Part shown: one piece after another, positions 46,119 to 54,464 of the stretch
Numbering within the stretch: position 1 is the stretch's first letter
How the letters are laid out: every line of letters begins with the position of its first letter
Assembly: GCA_022925895.1 (NCBI GenBank)
Contig: JAKSYS010000417.1
Location: 1 to 54,464, forward strand
Origin: Fragilaria crotonensis
Lineage: Eukaryota; Bacillariophyta; Fragilariophyceae; Fragilariales; Fragilariaceae
Length of the DNA stretch: 54,464 nucleotides
Reading direction: 5' to 3'
Translations under genes and position numbers: made by a program
The notes under the pieces: model-generated
What the model saw: only the letters and a program-made list of their open reading frames with translations
Told to the model about the DNA's origin: nothing
Database searches by the model: none

Positions 46119-46858
46119 ATGAAATCAACATTAGCGCTCCTCCTTTCTATAGGATCCGCCTCGGCTTTCGTCATCCCCACAAGGACATTTGGCTTGAACA
46201 AACATTTCTCGGCGGAAACTGAAGAAGCCGCTATTGTTTCCCCCTTTGATGATTCCCAGGATGTTGCAGCTTACAAACGTACGGATCCCGTGGAGTTGAT
46301 AGACGGGCCTCTAGACCTAACTTGGGAAAACGTAGAAGCTGTTCTTGACGAAATGCGTCCCTATTTGATCCAAGATGGAGGAAATGTGGCTATCAAGGAG
46401 ATTGACGGACCAGTTGTACGCCTCGAACTACAGGTGAGTCACCCTCTGAAACGTCCGACACACAAGTGGTAAGAACTCTCCCAACCACGTTCTAACAATC
46501 GCGGCAACAGGGAGCGTGTGGAACATGTCCTTCATCAACTCAAACCATGAAAATGGGTTTGGAGAGAAAATTACTAGAGCGCATCCCTGAAATCCAAGAA
46601 GTGGTCCAGAGCATGCCAGAGGGGCCTGAATTGAACGAGGAGGAAATCAACGTTGTTCTGGATGGTGTTCGTCCATTCTTACAAGTTGCCGGAGGATCTA
46701 TTGACATTGATGCAATTTTGGGAGAAGGTAGCTTGCAGCCAACGATTGTGCTCAAAATGTCCGGAGCGTCGGCATCGCTAAACTCAGTCAAACTCGAAAT
46801 TGCGCAGCGTCTCCAACGACATTTCATGACGGCGGGGCTTCGAGTTGACTGGGCGTAG
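46119..46858 (+). CDS. NFU: Plastid NFU-type iron-sulfur cluster scaffold
   Basis: Two exons (46119-46433 and 46511-46858) give 220 residues. The N-terminus is a signal peptide ([20 protein letters not shown]) ending in an ASA|F cleavage site, the hallmark of import across the four membranes of diatom plastids. The mature protein has two NifU C-terminal domains. The first has [20 protein letters not shown] and the cluster-binding C108-G-T-C111 motif. The second ([19 protein letters not shown]) lacks the CxxC, as in plant NFU1-3. The protein binds a 4Fe-4S cluster as a dimer and delivers it to plastid enzymes such as photosystem I within the SUF pathway. The gene is convergent with the DNAJC17-like gene, 100 bp apart. 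Confidence 0.95.
46434..46510 (+). other. Intron of NFU (77 nt)
   Basis: GTGAGT donor, TTCTAAC branch-like word and GGCAACAG acceptor. Splicing restores [13 protein letters not shown] across the CxxC motif in phase 0. Unspliced, the frame stops at 46472 before the cysteines. Confidence 0.93.
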
Positions 46859-46958
46859 GGAAGGCACCTATGTGTCAACTGGGCGAACGAGGCGTAATTA
46901 TTGATGTGACGATTCGAAACCTTTGCTTACTCAGCATTCTTATCGTGATTCCGCGCAT

Positions 46959-48017
46959 TTAGCCCTTGCTTATCAGATAATCTAACACCTGCCGTTCAAA
47001 GTATTGTAGTTTTTCGTACGGACCCATCGATGCGGTGTCTTCAGTCACAGGAAACTCTAAAGGAAACGGGTGATGCACATCTTTAGCTGATGATGGTATC
47101 GCATGAGTGGTTTTCGTAGATCCCACATCATTTTCCTCCGCCTCCATTTCCCTCATCAGTCTTTCTCTCTCGTCGGCTTGTCGAAGTCGTCGCTCCTCAA
47201 CCGTTTCATCCTTGTGCAAACCTGTCCTCACTGGCGGTGGTTCTTCATCAGGCTCTCCCTCTTGGTCGCCAACTAAGGTTGCCCTCATCTCCTGGTTTGT
47301 CGCATAAAATTCGACGCAGGGCTGACAACTTGAAGCCGATTCAAACGTGACCAATGCTTGGTTGCCTTTGCTGCCAATCATTTCCACTTTCAGTACATTA
47401 CCAAATTGGGACGACAACAATTCTGCAATTGGATGTTCCGATGGGCTAATGGAGATCCGCTTTCGACTCCACTTTAAGCGAATCTGCCGCGACATGATTC
47501 CGCGGGTTTCTTTCCGTTGCACTTTGCGCAAGCGTTTGTATTCATCTTCCGCTGCCTTTTCTGCGTATTCATCTCTTCGACGCTTCCCTTCCTTTCGTAA
47601 GTTGTGCAACAAATCCTGATCAACCACCGATTTCGACGGTTGCTCGTGATCCATTCCTCCTGTTCTCAACCTCGCCTCTCGTTCCGCCAAATCTTGCTTC
47701 ATTTTACGACGACGCTCCGACATGCTCGTTTCCCTCAGCTTATCTTGTTGCTGTCGTCGCTGTCTTGATCCTCGTTGAACATCATAAGGGGCTCGAAGTT
47801 TTGGATCGAGCAAGAATGCTTTTGCCTGATTGATGTCATGAAAGCGCTTTGCTATAGATATCCTTTCTCGTTCGGTTTTTCCACTTTGTTTATCGGGGTG
47901 CAGTTGAAGGGAGAGTTTGCGGAAGGCCTTATTGATGTCCGCTTCACTCGCCGACTGCTCCAAGCCCAACAAGTCATAGGGATCGCCAAAGTCTGGCTCT
48001 AAGGAGATCTTCGACAT
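46959..48017 (-). CDS. DNAJC17: DNAJC17/Cwf23-like J-domain protein with RRM
   Basis: Intact 352-residue single-exon protein. Residues 12-75 are a J domain (DPYDLLGLEQSASEADINKA) with HPD at 40-42. A long charged coiled coil (about 80-175) follows. Residues about 180-235 form a degenerate RRM (IRLKWSRKRI, FGNVLKVEMIGSKGNQALV). A second acidic helical part and a C-terminal MGPYEKLQYFERQVLDYLIS helix complete it. This order is that of DNAJC17 and yeast Cwf23, nuclear proteins that act with the spliceosome, with the J domain stimulating an Hsp70. The length is close to the usual ~300. The start is the first Met of the J-domain frame. Confidence 0.93.
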   Translation of the reverse strand: MSKISLEPDFGDPYDLLGLEQSASEADINKAFRKLSLQLHPDKQSGKTERERISIAKRFHDINQAKAFLLDPKLRAPYDVQRGSRQRRQQQDKLRETSMSERRRKMKQDLAEREARLRTGGMDHEQPSKSVVDQDLLHNLRKEGKRRRDEYAEKAAEDEYKRLRKVQRKETRGIMSRQIRLKWSRKRISISPSEHPIAELLSSQFGNVLKVEMIGSKGNQALVTFESASSCQPCVEFYATNQEMRATLVGDQEGEPDEEPPPVRTGLHKDETVEERRLRQADERERLMREMEAEENDVGSTKTTHAIPSSAKDVHHPFPLEFPVTEDTASMGPYEKLQYFERQVLDYLISKG

Positions 48018-48592
48018 GGTTCTTTATGACAGGTCCAGAAATCGAGCTGATCAGCTGATCATGAGACCATATTGCAGCATGTACAGTGTACAGTAGCGCT
48101 TTTCCTTGCGCCTTGCGAATTGCGAATAGCGCTGCTGCGCCGAGTTGACTTCCGTGGCTGGCATTTGATTTTTACAGACTGTACCAGGGTACTGCAGTTC
48201 CATGTACTGGATACTGGAGTAGTGGGACTCGGTCTACTTTACGACAGGAGTGGAATGTGGCATCACATCATACGTCAGCATATGCGTTTCGAGGTACTAC
48301 AGTACGAGTACTGTACCTGGTACTCCAGCTCTTAGTACTGGTACTGTTCTGGAGTTCGTATTGCGGTACTGTAGTACTGTGCATTGTGAATAAAACGTCG
48401 CCAGAGTTCCCAACGAAAGGAGGCTGCTGCAAAAGCGACGATCCAAAATTAGTCAACTAGTGGTGAGCGAAGGTAAGACGATGAGACTGAACTGTGAAAG
48501 TGAGATCGGTGTTAGCGCTCTAGCTTATGATGTAACAAGCGGACCAAGCTACATGTTGACGAAGTTTGCGGTGAATTGAAGGCATCGTTCGC
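48018..48592. other. Intergenic region with dense GTAC palindromes
   Basis: This divergent spacer between the DNAJC17-like gene and SIN3 is dense with GTACTG/CAGTAC words (near 48180-48220 and 48290-48390). Promoters for both genes should lie here or in the next 400 bp. No TATA box is evident. Confidence 0.4.
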
Positions 48593-48802
48593 TTGCACTG
48601 CCTCATGACCACGCCGATGTCAGTTCCTTGTGGGTTCTTGCGACCTACAGAGGAATTAGTATGTCGCTGCGTTGGATGTCGCAATCGAATAATCGTGGAA
48701 CGGCGTGAAGATGTTGAGATTCGCACCGATAGAAGCGTTCTCAAAACACCATGTCCACCTTCTTGTGCTGAGAAGCTCGTGGGTTTGTTTATTCTAGCTT
48801 GA
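48593..48802 (+). CDS. Possible small cysteine-rich ORF or upstream exon
   Basis: A 69-residue frame with a cysteine pattern (VCRCVGC, then TPCPPSC 25 residues on). I do not recognise it. It lies in the probable 5' region of SIN3 and could be a leader ORF, part of an upstream exon, or chance. Confidence 0.18.
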   Translation: MHCLMTTPMSVPCGFLRPTEELVCRCVGCRNRIIVERREDVEIRTDRSVLKTPCPPSCAEKLVGLFILA

Positions 48803-49018
48803 TGTTATACTCTGGCGAGATTTTTCAAAATCATCATTTGGGGGGCTGCCATGTTGATGTTGATCCCTTCGCACTTTTTCAGGACTTGTCGATTCACTGG
48901 ATCAGAAAATTGCGCCCAAATCAAATTTAGAAAATCACATATTCATCTCACTCACAATTATCATACCTGGTACATTGTACTCCAGGACTCCGTTCATTCT
49001 ATTCACACACCTTTTCAG

Positions 49019-52000
49019 ATGAGGGAGCTACGAGTTGAGGATGCACTCCTCTATCTGGATCAGGTCAAAGTGGAGTTTGGCGACCGTCCCCATATCTACA
49101 ACGAGTTCTTGGACATCATGAAAACATTCAAGACACAACAAATCGATACGCCTGGTGTCATTCGCAGAGTGTCCACCCTCTTTCAGGGTAATAAGAGGTT
49201 AGTGCTGGGATTCAATACGTTTCTTCCTGAAGGCTACAAGATTGAGCTGCCTCTCGATGGCGACGGCCCACCGATAGCAGTCTATCGCGCTCCTGGTCAA
49301 CCTGGTGTAAGACACATTCTGGGCCCCATTGCAGCTCCCGTACCCGAACCGCCCAGTCAAGGTCCAGTGCCCCCGGCCGCTGCAAGACCACCTCCTTTAC
49401 AACAGCCGCAACAGCAACCGCCTCAACAGCAGCAACAGCAGCTTCAGCAGCAGCAGCAGCAACAACAGCAACAGCAACAACTTCAGCAGCAACAACAACT
49501 TCAGCAGCAGCAACACCTTCAACAGCAACAACAACAACAACAACAACAGCAACAGCAGCAACAACAACAACAGCACAACCAACCTCATGGCGCTGGTGCG
49601 CCTCAAGGGCAACAAGGGCCTCGGCCTCCGTTTGCCCAGAAGCCACCACCACCAATGCCATCAGCACCGATGGCTGGTATGGTGGAGTACCAACAGAGGG
49701 GTCCTCCCGGACCGCAACAACCTCGAATGGGACATCAAGTGCCCCCAGGACCCAAAACAGCACCTCACCCATCTGTGGGAGGAGCTGCTCCGCCACCCCC
49801 TCAGCCACCGCAGCCCCCTTCCGGTGGACAGGCTCCCGTGGAATTCGACCATGCCATTAATTATGTCACCACGATTAAAAAACGATTTGCAAATGAGCCA
49901 GAAACCTACAAGAAGTTCCTTGAAATTCTGCACACTTACCAAAAAGAACAGCGCGGAATCAAGGAGGTTCTTGATGAAGTCAGTGCTCTGTTCTCCGAAC
50001 ATCCCGATTTGCTGAAGGAGTTTACCTACTTTCTCCCTGATGCGGTTCAAGCTCAAGCAAAGGCGCAGCTCGATAAAGCGGCAAAAGAGTCGGAGGCTCG
50101 TATTCGCGCGAATGCGTCGAAGCAGGCAATCATGCAGCAAGCTCATGGAATGCAGCAAGCCGCTGCACAACAACGTCGGGTTTCCGCTCCTACTATTCCT
50201 CCCCCACCACAAATCCCGCCACCGCAGCCGGCATCGCCACCGGAGCTCCCTAAGCCGTTTTCTCCGTCTCCGGCACCTGTTCCGTTTGGTGCAACGCAAG
50301 GACGATCAGAAGAGCGTGAACGCGAAATCTGTAGGACCGCGATTTATGGAACCGTCTCTTTTGTTCCTATTCAGCCCCCTCGTCGTGGCGAACTATCTGC
50401 TTCACAGGCAGCTCTCAAGATCGGGAGACCGCAGACGATCCCTGAATTAGCTACCCAACCTACCACAGCAGAATCTGCGTTTTTCGAACGAGCTAAGCTC
50501 CACCTCAATCGCAAGGAGCTGGCTCCTGATAAACCACCAGGTTCTCGTCGCCATACTCCTTACACAGAATTCCTAAAATGCTTACATCTATTTGGTGCTG
50601 GAATATTAAACAAGGAAGAAGTTGTCGTTCTGCTGAAAGGTTTGTTCATGCAAGGACATGCGCCAAAGAGCGGTGTCAATGCAGGCGGCGGTGCAAGTAA
50701 CCCAGCAGTTGCCAACGACGCGCAAGAATTGTTGCGTGAGTTCGAGGAGGTTCTTGTTGGTCGGGGCCACTACGCTGACCAAGCGAATCTTGTGAAAGAT
50801 AAATCTAAGTACGGCGATAAGCAGGTTCGTGACTTCGACTTTGCCGGCTGCGACAAGCCGACGCCGTCATACCGTTCTGTGCCGTCAGACTACCCGATGA
50901 ACCTCTTTCATTCGCATTCTGGACAGTCTGGAATGGACGCCTCCGTTCTGAATAGTTCTTTTGTGTGCGTCCCTGCCCGCCGTGGTACTCGTCTTGTTTG
51001 GTCGCCTGACGAATACGATGGGCCGTCAGAGCGAAATAATGCGTACGAAGAAAATATGTTTAAAGTGGAAGATGAACGATACGAGGTTGACATGGCAATC
51101 GAGCGCAACGTCATGGCCATGCGCGTCGTGGAACCCATCGCAGATGAAGTGACACGCCTTCGCGAGTTGGAGGAGAAAGATGGCCAACCTATTGGTAGGA
51201 TGCACTACAAACTTCGGCCACGCCAACTTCGTTCCGATCAAATTGGTGCTATTGCAAGGCTTTACGGCGACCAAGGTGATGAAGTTGTGCAACATCTCCT
51301 TCGAAATCCCATTGCAGTGCTACCTATCGTGTACCGACGATTGCGCCAAAAGGACGCAGAGTGGCGCAGTGCCAAGGCAGAGATGTCGAAACGATGGACT
51401 GCCGCCTACGAAGCTAATTATCTCGGTAGTTTGGATACTATGTGTTCAGAAAACAAGCAAGACCTTGAGAAGCTATTTGATGAAAAGAAAATAGTGAAGG
51501 TATGTTGCCGACTTCCGACAGATTTTGTCGTGCCTGTTCCGACTCTCACACGTTGTTCATCCCATCCTAAGGAGCTCAAAAACGCAAGGAGCCTTGCAAA
51601 GCATCCTGGTCCACTAGCTACCGCATCGGCGACGCGAGACTTTTATCCAGAATTTAAAGTTGGATCAGTGAACCAGGAGACATTAATTTATCAGCCTTAC
51701 ATGAGGATGCTGGCGAAATCGGATATGCCGCACAAGGACGCCTATAAGATGATTGCCACAAAGATATCCTCCGGGAAAACAGGCGATGAAAGGGTTATGG
51801 TAGCGAGGGTGTGGGCTGAAGTTATCGCTCCCACTTTCAACTACCCCACCCATTGGATCTTGAATGAATTGGTAGGATTTAGCCATGAATCAAAATCTTT
51901 CTCGATTGTGAAATGTAAGTGCTCAAGGCTGCGTTGCAGGTGGACGACAAACCTCGTCGATGATGCTAACTTCATCTTCAATACAGTTGGCGTAGGCCAA

Positions 52001-52954
52001 GTTGTGGTTACAGCCTTCGGTACCGGAGAAATAATATCGATAGTTGAGGCATCGCAACACGCTGGCATGCGTTATAAGATCGCACTGCCTTTCGGAATTG
52101 GGTTTATCAGACCGGAAGCTCTTCTTCACATCGCCCCCGGCGTCGGAAACTTTGTTCGCTCAAATAATAGAATGCAAGCCACAGAAATATCGGGAAAGGA
52201 TCGCGGTGCGCGTCTCGACCCCAAGTTCTCCCTTCTTTTCGGCAACCACCAAGCATACGCCTTCTTCCGATGTTATTGCTTATTGGTCGAAATTCTTGCT
52301 GATTCCAAGAAGCACTTCGAACTTGACGAAACGTCTGACACTAACCGAGCTAAGCCAGCGGGACGGAGTTGGTTGCGGCCGAGTAAGACTGAAGCCAAGA
52401 AAAGTGCACACTACGCTACTATGATATCGACTCTCCGGAAGGTTCTGAGCAAAGGCGCTTCTGCGTTGGACTTTGAACGAGTTTGTCGGACAGCTGCGAT
52501 GGACAGAGTTGCACAGAGGGCTATCCTCCCAAAGCTGGTCGAGAAATGTTCCGATCTCCTTTGCAAACTCGCGAAAGATCAAACAATTTTCACGCTTCAC
52601 GACTACACATTGGCGAAGGAGAACGACCCTGTGAAGCTTCGGTCACATTCCTTGTCGGTGTCGGAGAACGCGTGTTATCGAATTCAGTACGACAAGGTCG
52701 GCGGCTGGATGTACTTCTCGTTCCTTGAGATCGACCAACCGCTCCTGGAAGTCCCGGAGTTCGATGACGACGATGACGAAGAAGAAATCGACGAGGAACA
52801 AGAAATCGATGCGACAGAGGATGACCAAGACGAGCAAATGGGTGAAGACAATGAAGGGGAAGGAGAAGATGATGGCGACGAAGGCGACGAGAGTGATGAT
52901 GCCGAGGACGGCGAGATCGATGTGCCGGACGCGAAACGACCTAAACTGGAATGA
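49019..52954 (+). CDS. SIN3: SIN3 transcriptional co-repressor scaffold
   Basis: Numbered from the Met at 49019. PAH1 spans about 5-76 (VEDALLYLDQVKVEFG, DTPGVIRRVSTLFQG). A Q-rich tract encoded by mixed CAG/CAA covers about 127-187. PAH2 is at about 274-343 (VEFDHAINYVTTIKKRFA). A PAH3-like region lies at about 486-590. The HDAC-interaction domain begins near 605 (CDKPTPSYRSVPSDYP) and runs to about 827. The C-terminal Sin3a_C region includes LLFGNHQAYAFFRCYCL, and the end is a long acidic tail with KRPKLE. SIN3 scaffolds RPD3-type deacetylases onto chromatin. TTTTCAG directly precedes the ATG at 49019, so translation may start in an upstream exon. An open frame reaches back to 48851, but its sequence is repeat-like. 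Two further introns are likely (51500-51571, 51915-51986), giving about 1263 residues. Confidence 0.94.
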   Translation: MRELRVEDALLYLDQVKVEFGDRPHIYNEFLDIMKTFKTQQIDTPGVIRRVSTLFQGNKRLVLGFNTFLPEGYKIELPLDGDGPPIAVYRAPGQPGVRHILGPIAAPVPEPPSQGPVPPAAARPPPLQQPQQQPPQQQQQQLQQQQQQQQQQQQLQQQQQLQQQQHLQQQQQQQQQQQQQQQQQQHNQPHGAGAPQGQQGPRPPFAQKPPPPMPSAPMAGMVEYQQRGPPGPQQPRMGHQVPPGPKTAPHPSVGGAAPPPPQPPQPPSGGQAPVEFDHAINYVTTIKKRFANEPETYKKFLEILHTYQKEQRGIKEVLDEVSALFSEHPDLLKEFTYFLPDAVQAQAKAQLDKAAKESEARIRANASKQAIMQQAHGMQQAAAQQRRVSAPTIPPPPQIPPPQPASPPELPKPFSPSPAPVPFGATQGRSEEREREICRTAIYGTVSFVPIQPPRRGELSASQAALKIGRPQTIPELATQPTTAESAFFERAKLHLNRKELAPDKPPGSRRHTPYTEFLKCLHLFGAGILNKEEVVVLLKGLFMQGHAPKSGVNAGGGASNPAVANDAQELLREFEEVLVGRGHYADQANLVKDKSKYGDKQVRDFDFAGCDKPTPSYRSVPSDYPMNLFHSHSGQSGMDASVLNSSFVCVPARRGTRLVWSPDEYDGPSERNNAYEENMFKVEDERYEVDMAIERNVMAMRVVEPIADEVTRLRELEEKDGQPIGRMHYKLRPRQLRSDQIGAIARLYGDQGDEVVQHLLRNPIAVLPIVYRRLRQKDAEWRSAKAEMSKRWTAAYEANYLGSLDTMCSENKQDLEKLFDEKKIVKVCCRLPTDFVVPVPTLTRCSSHPKELKNARSLAKHPGPLATASATRDFYPEFKVGSVNQETLIYQPYMRMLAKSDMPHKDAYKMIATKISSGKTGDERVMVARVWAEVIAPTFNYPTHWILNELVGFSHESKSFSIVKCKCSRLRCRWTTNLVDDANFIFNTVGVGQVVVTAFGTGEIISIVEASQHAGMRYKIALPFGIGFIRPEALLHIAPGVGNFVRSNNRMQATEISGKDRGARLDPKFSLLFGNHQAYAFFRCYCLLVEILADSKKHFELDETSDTNRAKPAGRSWLRPSKTEAKKSAHYATMISTLRKVLSKGASALDFERVCRTAAMDRVAQRAILPKLVEKCSDLLCKLAKDQTIFTLHDYTLAKENDPVKLRSHSLSVSENACYRIQYDKVGGWMYFSFLEIDQPLLEVPEFDDDDDEEEIDEEQEIDATEDDQDEQMGEDNEGEGEDDGDEGDESDDAEDGEIDVPDAKRPKLE
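51500..51571 (+). other. Probable SIN3 intron (72 nt, multiple of three, stop-free)
   Basis: GTATGT donor after ...ATAGTGAAG and acceptor CATCCTAAG before GAGCTC, phase 0. Removal joins EKKIVK to ELKNARSLAK. The retained peptide (VCCRLPTDFVVPV...) is Cys/Pro/Val-rich and unlike the charged helical neighbours. Confidence 0.7.
51915..51986 (+). other. Probable SIN3 intron (72 nt, multiple of three, stop-free)
   Basis: GTAAGT donor, a perfect TGCTAAC branch word and an ATACAG acceptor, phase 1. Removal joins SFSIVK to FGVGQVVVTAFGTG. All signals are stronger than at the other introns here. Confidence 0.85.
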
Positions 52955-53626
52955 ACTAAAGGGATCTTTTAGGAATTGTTACGTTTATGCATACTTGTAG
53001 ACCTACTAGTACCTGGAAGAAAGTTTTGTTGGTACATACTTGGGATTTGGGAGTGCACTTCCAGTACGAGAGTACATAATGTGGTAGAGTCGTACTCCAG
53101 ACGTACGGAGTACCAGGTACTACAGTATGTCATACAAGGCACAAGGCACTAGGCACTTCTACGAGTACTCCATTACTGGATTCGAGTCTCTAGAGCTACC
53201 GGTAGAGGGGGTAGAGTAGAGAGTGATGGAGTCTACTGCAGTACTCCGAAATTCAAATACAGTACATGTACTAGCTAGTACAATACTCCAGTGCACCAAC
53301 CAGGAAGCACTATGAATACAAAACATCGAGTTCAAGTACAATGTAGTCTATCATACGCCAGTACCACATCTCTAGTATTGTACTCTGACATGAAAAGAAG
53401 GCCGATCTCTGCGAAGAGGGGGCTCGCATTCTTCTATGCATACCCGTAGTGGATCAAAATCCTCTTGACGTAGGAATCCGTACTAGTCCTTCGTCTTGAA
53501 GTCTTCGCACACTTGCCATCGGCTCATAACGCCACCACCGACAACCTTGACTCTGCTCTATCGTAGCGCCGCAAGACTCTCATCGCCGTTTGTGAATCGC
53601 GTCCCAGGCCACTGCACTGATCCACA
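52955..53626. other. SIN3-HDAC intergenic region
   Basis: About 670 bp between the SIN3 stop and the deacetylase start, dense in GTAC palindromes (GTACCAGGTAC near 53110). It should hold the SIN3 3' end and the deacetylase promoter. Both genes are read rightward. Confidence 0.45.
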
Positions 53627-54464
53627 ATGTCTAGTCAACGTCGCGTTTCGTATTTTTACGACGCGGAAATTGGGAACTACCATTATGGGCAAGGACACCC
53701 CATGAAGCCCCATCGAATTCGAATGACGCACAACTTGGTTGTCAACTATGGTCTCTACCGACGAATGGAAGTCTTTCGCCCCCGTCTTGTTTCTCCTACT
53801 GCCATGACCCGCTTCCATTCTGACGACTACATCAACTTTCTGAAGGTTATCACGCCTGACAATATGCTGGAGTATGCTCGTCAACTCCAACGCTTTAATG
53901 TCGGGGAGGATTGCCCCGTCTTTGACGGACTTTTTGAGTTCTGCCAGCTCTACACGTCCGGATCTATTGGTGGGGCAGCGAGATTGAATGAAAATCGAGC
54001 CGACATTGTCATCAACTATGCCGGAGGCTTACACCACGCCAAGCGGGCCGAGGCCTCTGGATTTTGCTACATCAACGACTGTGTGCTTGCCATCCTCGAG
54101 CTTCTCAAGAAGCACGAGCGTGTTCTCTACATTGACATTGATATCCATCACGGGGATGGAGTTGAAGAAGCATTTTATACTACCAATCGTGTTATGACAG
54201 TATCGTTTCATAAGTTTGGCGAATACTTTCCTGGTACTGGCGATGTGCAAGACGTTGGGTATGCCGATGGCAAGAACTACGCGATCAACTTTCCACTCAA
54301 CGATGGTATGGATGACGTTTCATTCCGCGGCGTCTTCCGCCCGGTGATTGCCAAGGTTATGGAAGTATTTCAGCCGGGTGCTGTGGTCTTGCAGTGCGGA
54401 GCGGATTCTTTGTCGGGGGATCGTCTTGGTTGCTTCAATCTTTCCATCAAGGGACACGGTGATT
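53627..54464 (+). CDS. RPD3: Class I (RPD3-type) histone deacetylase, cut by the window edge
   Basis: The first 279 residues of an intron-free frame, beginning [20 protein letters not shown]. The family signatures [20 protein letters not shown] and [20 protein letters not shown] are present. Catalytic H136/H137 and zinc ligands D172 and H174 ([11 protein letters not shown]) are in place, and [15 protein letters not shown] near the right edge holds the next zinc Asp. Class I enzymes remove acetyl groups from histone tails in the nucleus and work in SIN3 complexes. About 150-200 residues, including the last part of the domain and the tail, lie beyond the window. It follows SIN3 at 670 bp in the same orientation. 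Confidence 0.97.
   Translation, partial: MSSQRRVSYFYDAEIGNYHYGQGHPMKPHRIRMTHNLVVNYGLYRRMEVFRPRLVSPTAMTRFHSDDYINFLKVITPDNMLEYARQLQRFNVGEDCPVFDGLFEFCQLYTSGSIGGAARLNENRADIVINYAGGLHHAKRAEASGFCYINDCVLAILELLKKHERVLYIDIDIHHGDGVEEAFYTTNRVMTVSFHKFGEYFPGTGDVQDVGYADGKNYAINFPLNDGMDDVSFRGVFRPVIAKVMEVFQPGAVVLQCGADSLSGDRLGCFNLSIKGHGD

Noticed and set aside
49212-49808. Minus-strand Ala/Val/Leu-rich ORFs opposite the SIN3 Q tract
   Set aside because: They are the antisense of CAG/CAA repeats in SIN3 and have no motif of their own.

Overview
The window looks like nuclear DNA of a stramenopile alga, most likely a diatom. Three points support this. The NFU protein has a bipartite plastid presequence with an ASAF-type signal cleavage site, typical of secondary red plastids. 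Introns are short (about 72-77 nt), GT-AG, and mostly carry a CTAAC/CTAAT branch motif. The transposon load (CoDi-type Copia, Plavaka-like, Crypton, Helitron and LINE-like elements) matches what I know of diatom genomes. There are no rRNA, tRNA or CRISPR features that I can support.

Positions 1-32500 are essentially a transposon graveyard. In order: a ~213-bp tandem repeat leading into a broken gene whose C-terminus looks like a 2-oxoglutarate/Fe(II) dioxygenase (1280-3820), convergent with a broken Plavaka-like transposase (6789-3833); a decayed, 5'-truncated Helitron helicase (7318-9927); short repeats; fragments of DDE-type transposases around a complex tandem array (12380-13860); a second decayed DDE transposase (17565-25300) split by a minus-strand Copia element with recognisable LTRs (19879-24953) that has lost its reverse transcriptase core; a decayed LINE-like element with RT and RNase H (about 30240-26025); and a MITE-like inverted repeat.

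Positions 31636-39820 hold two direct copies of an ~880-bp structured repeat. Between them lie a complete GT4 glycosyltransferase gene resembling SQD2 (33268-34590) and a nearly intact Crypton tyrosine recombinase (37684-35723, minus).

Positions 40000-54464 are gene-dense host DNA: a TRAP1/VPS39-like tethering protein with an unusual C-terminus (40010-43295), a small hypothetical gene (44283-43885), plastid NFU (46119-46858), a DNAJC17-like splicing co-chaperone (48017-46959), SIN3 (49019-52954), and a class I RPD3-type histone deacetylase cut by the right edge (53627 onward). SIN3 and RPD3 are subunits of one co-repressor complex and are adjacent and co-oriented here. Intergenic DNA throughout is unusually rich in short palindromic words built on GTAC, such as GTACTGGAGTAC.
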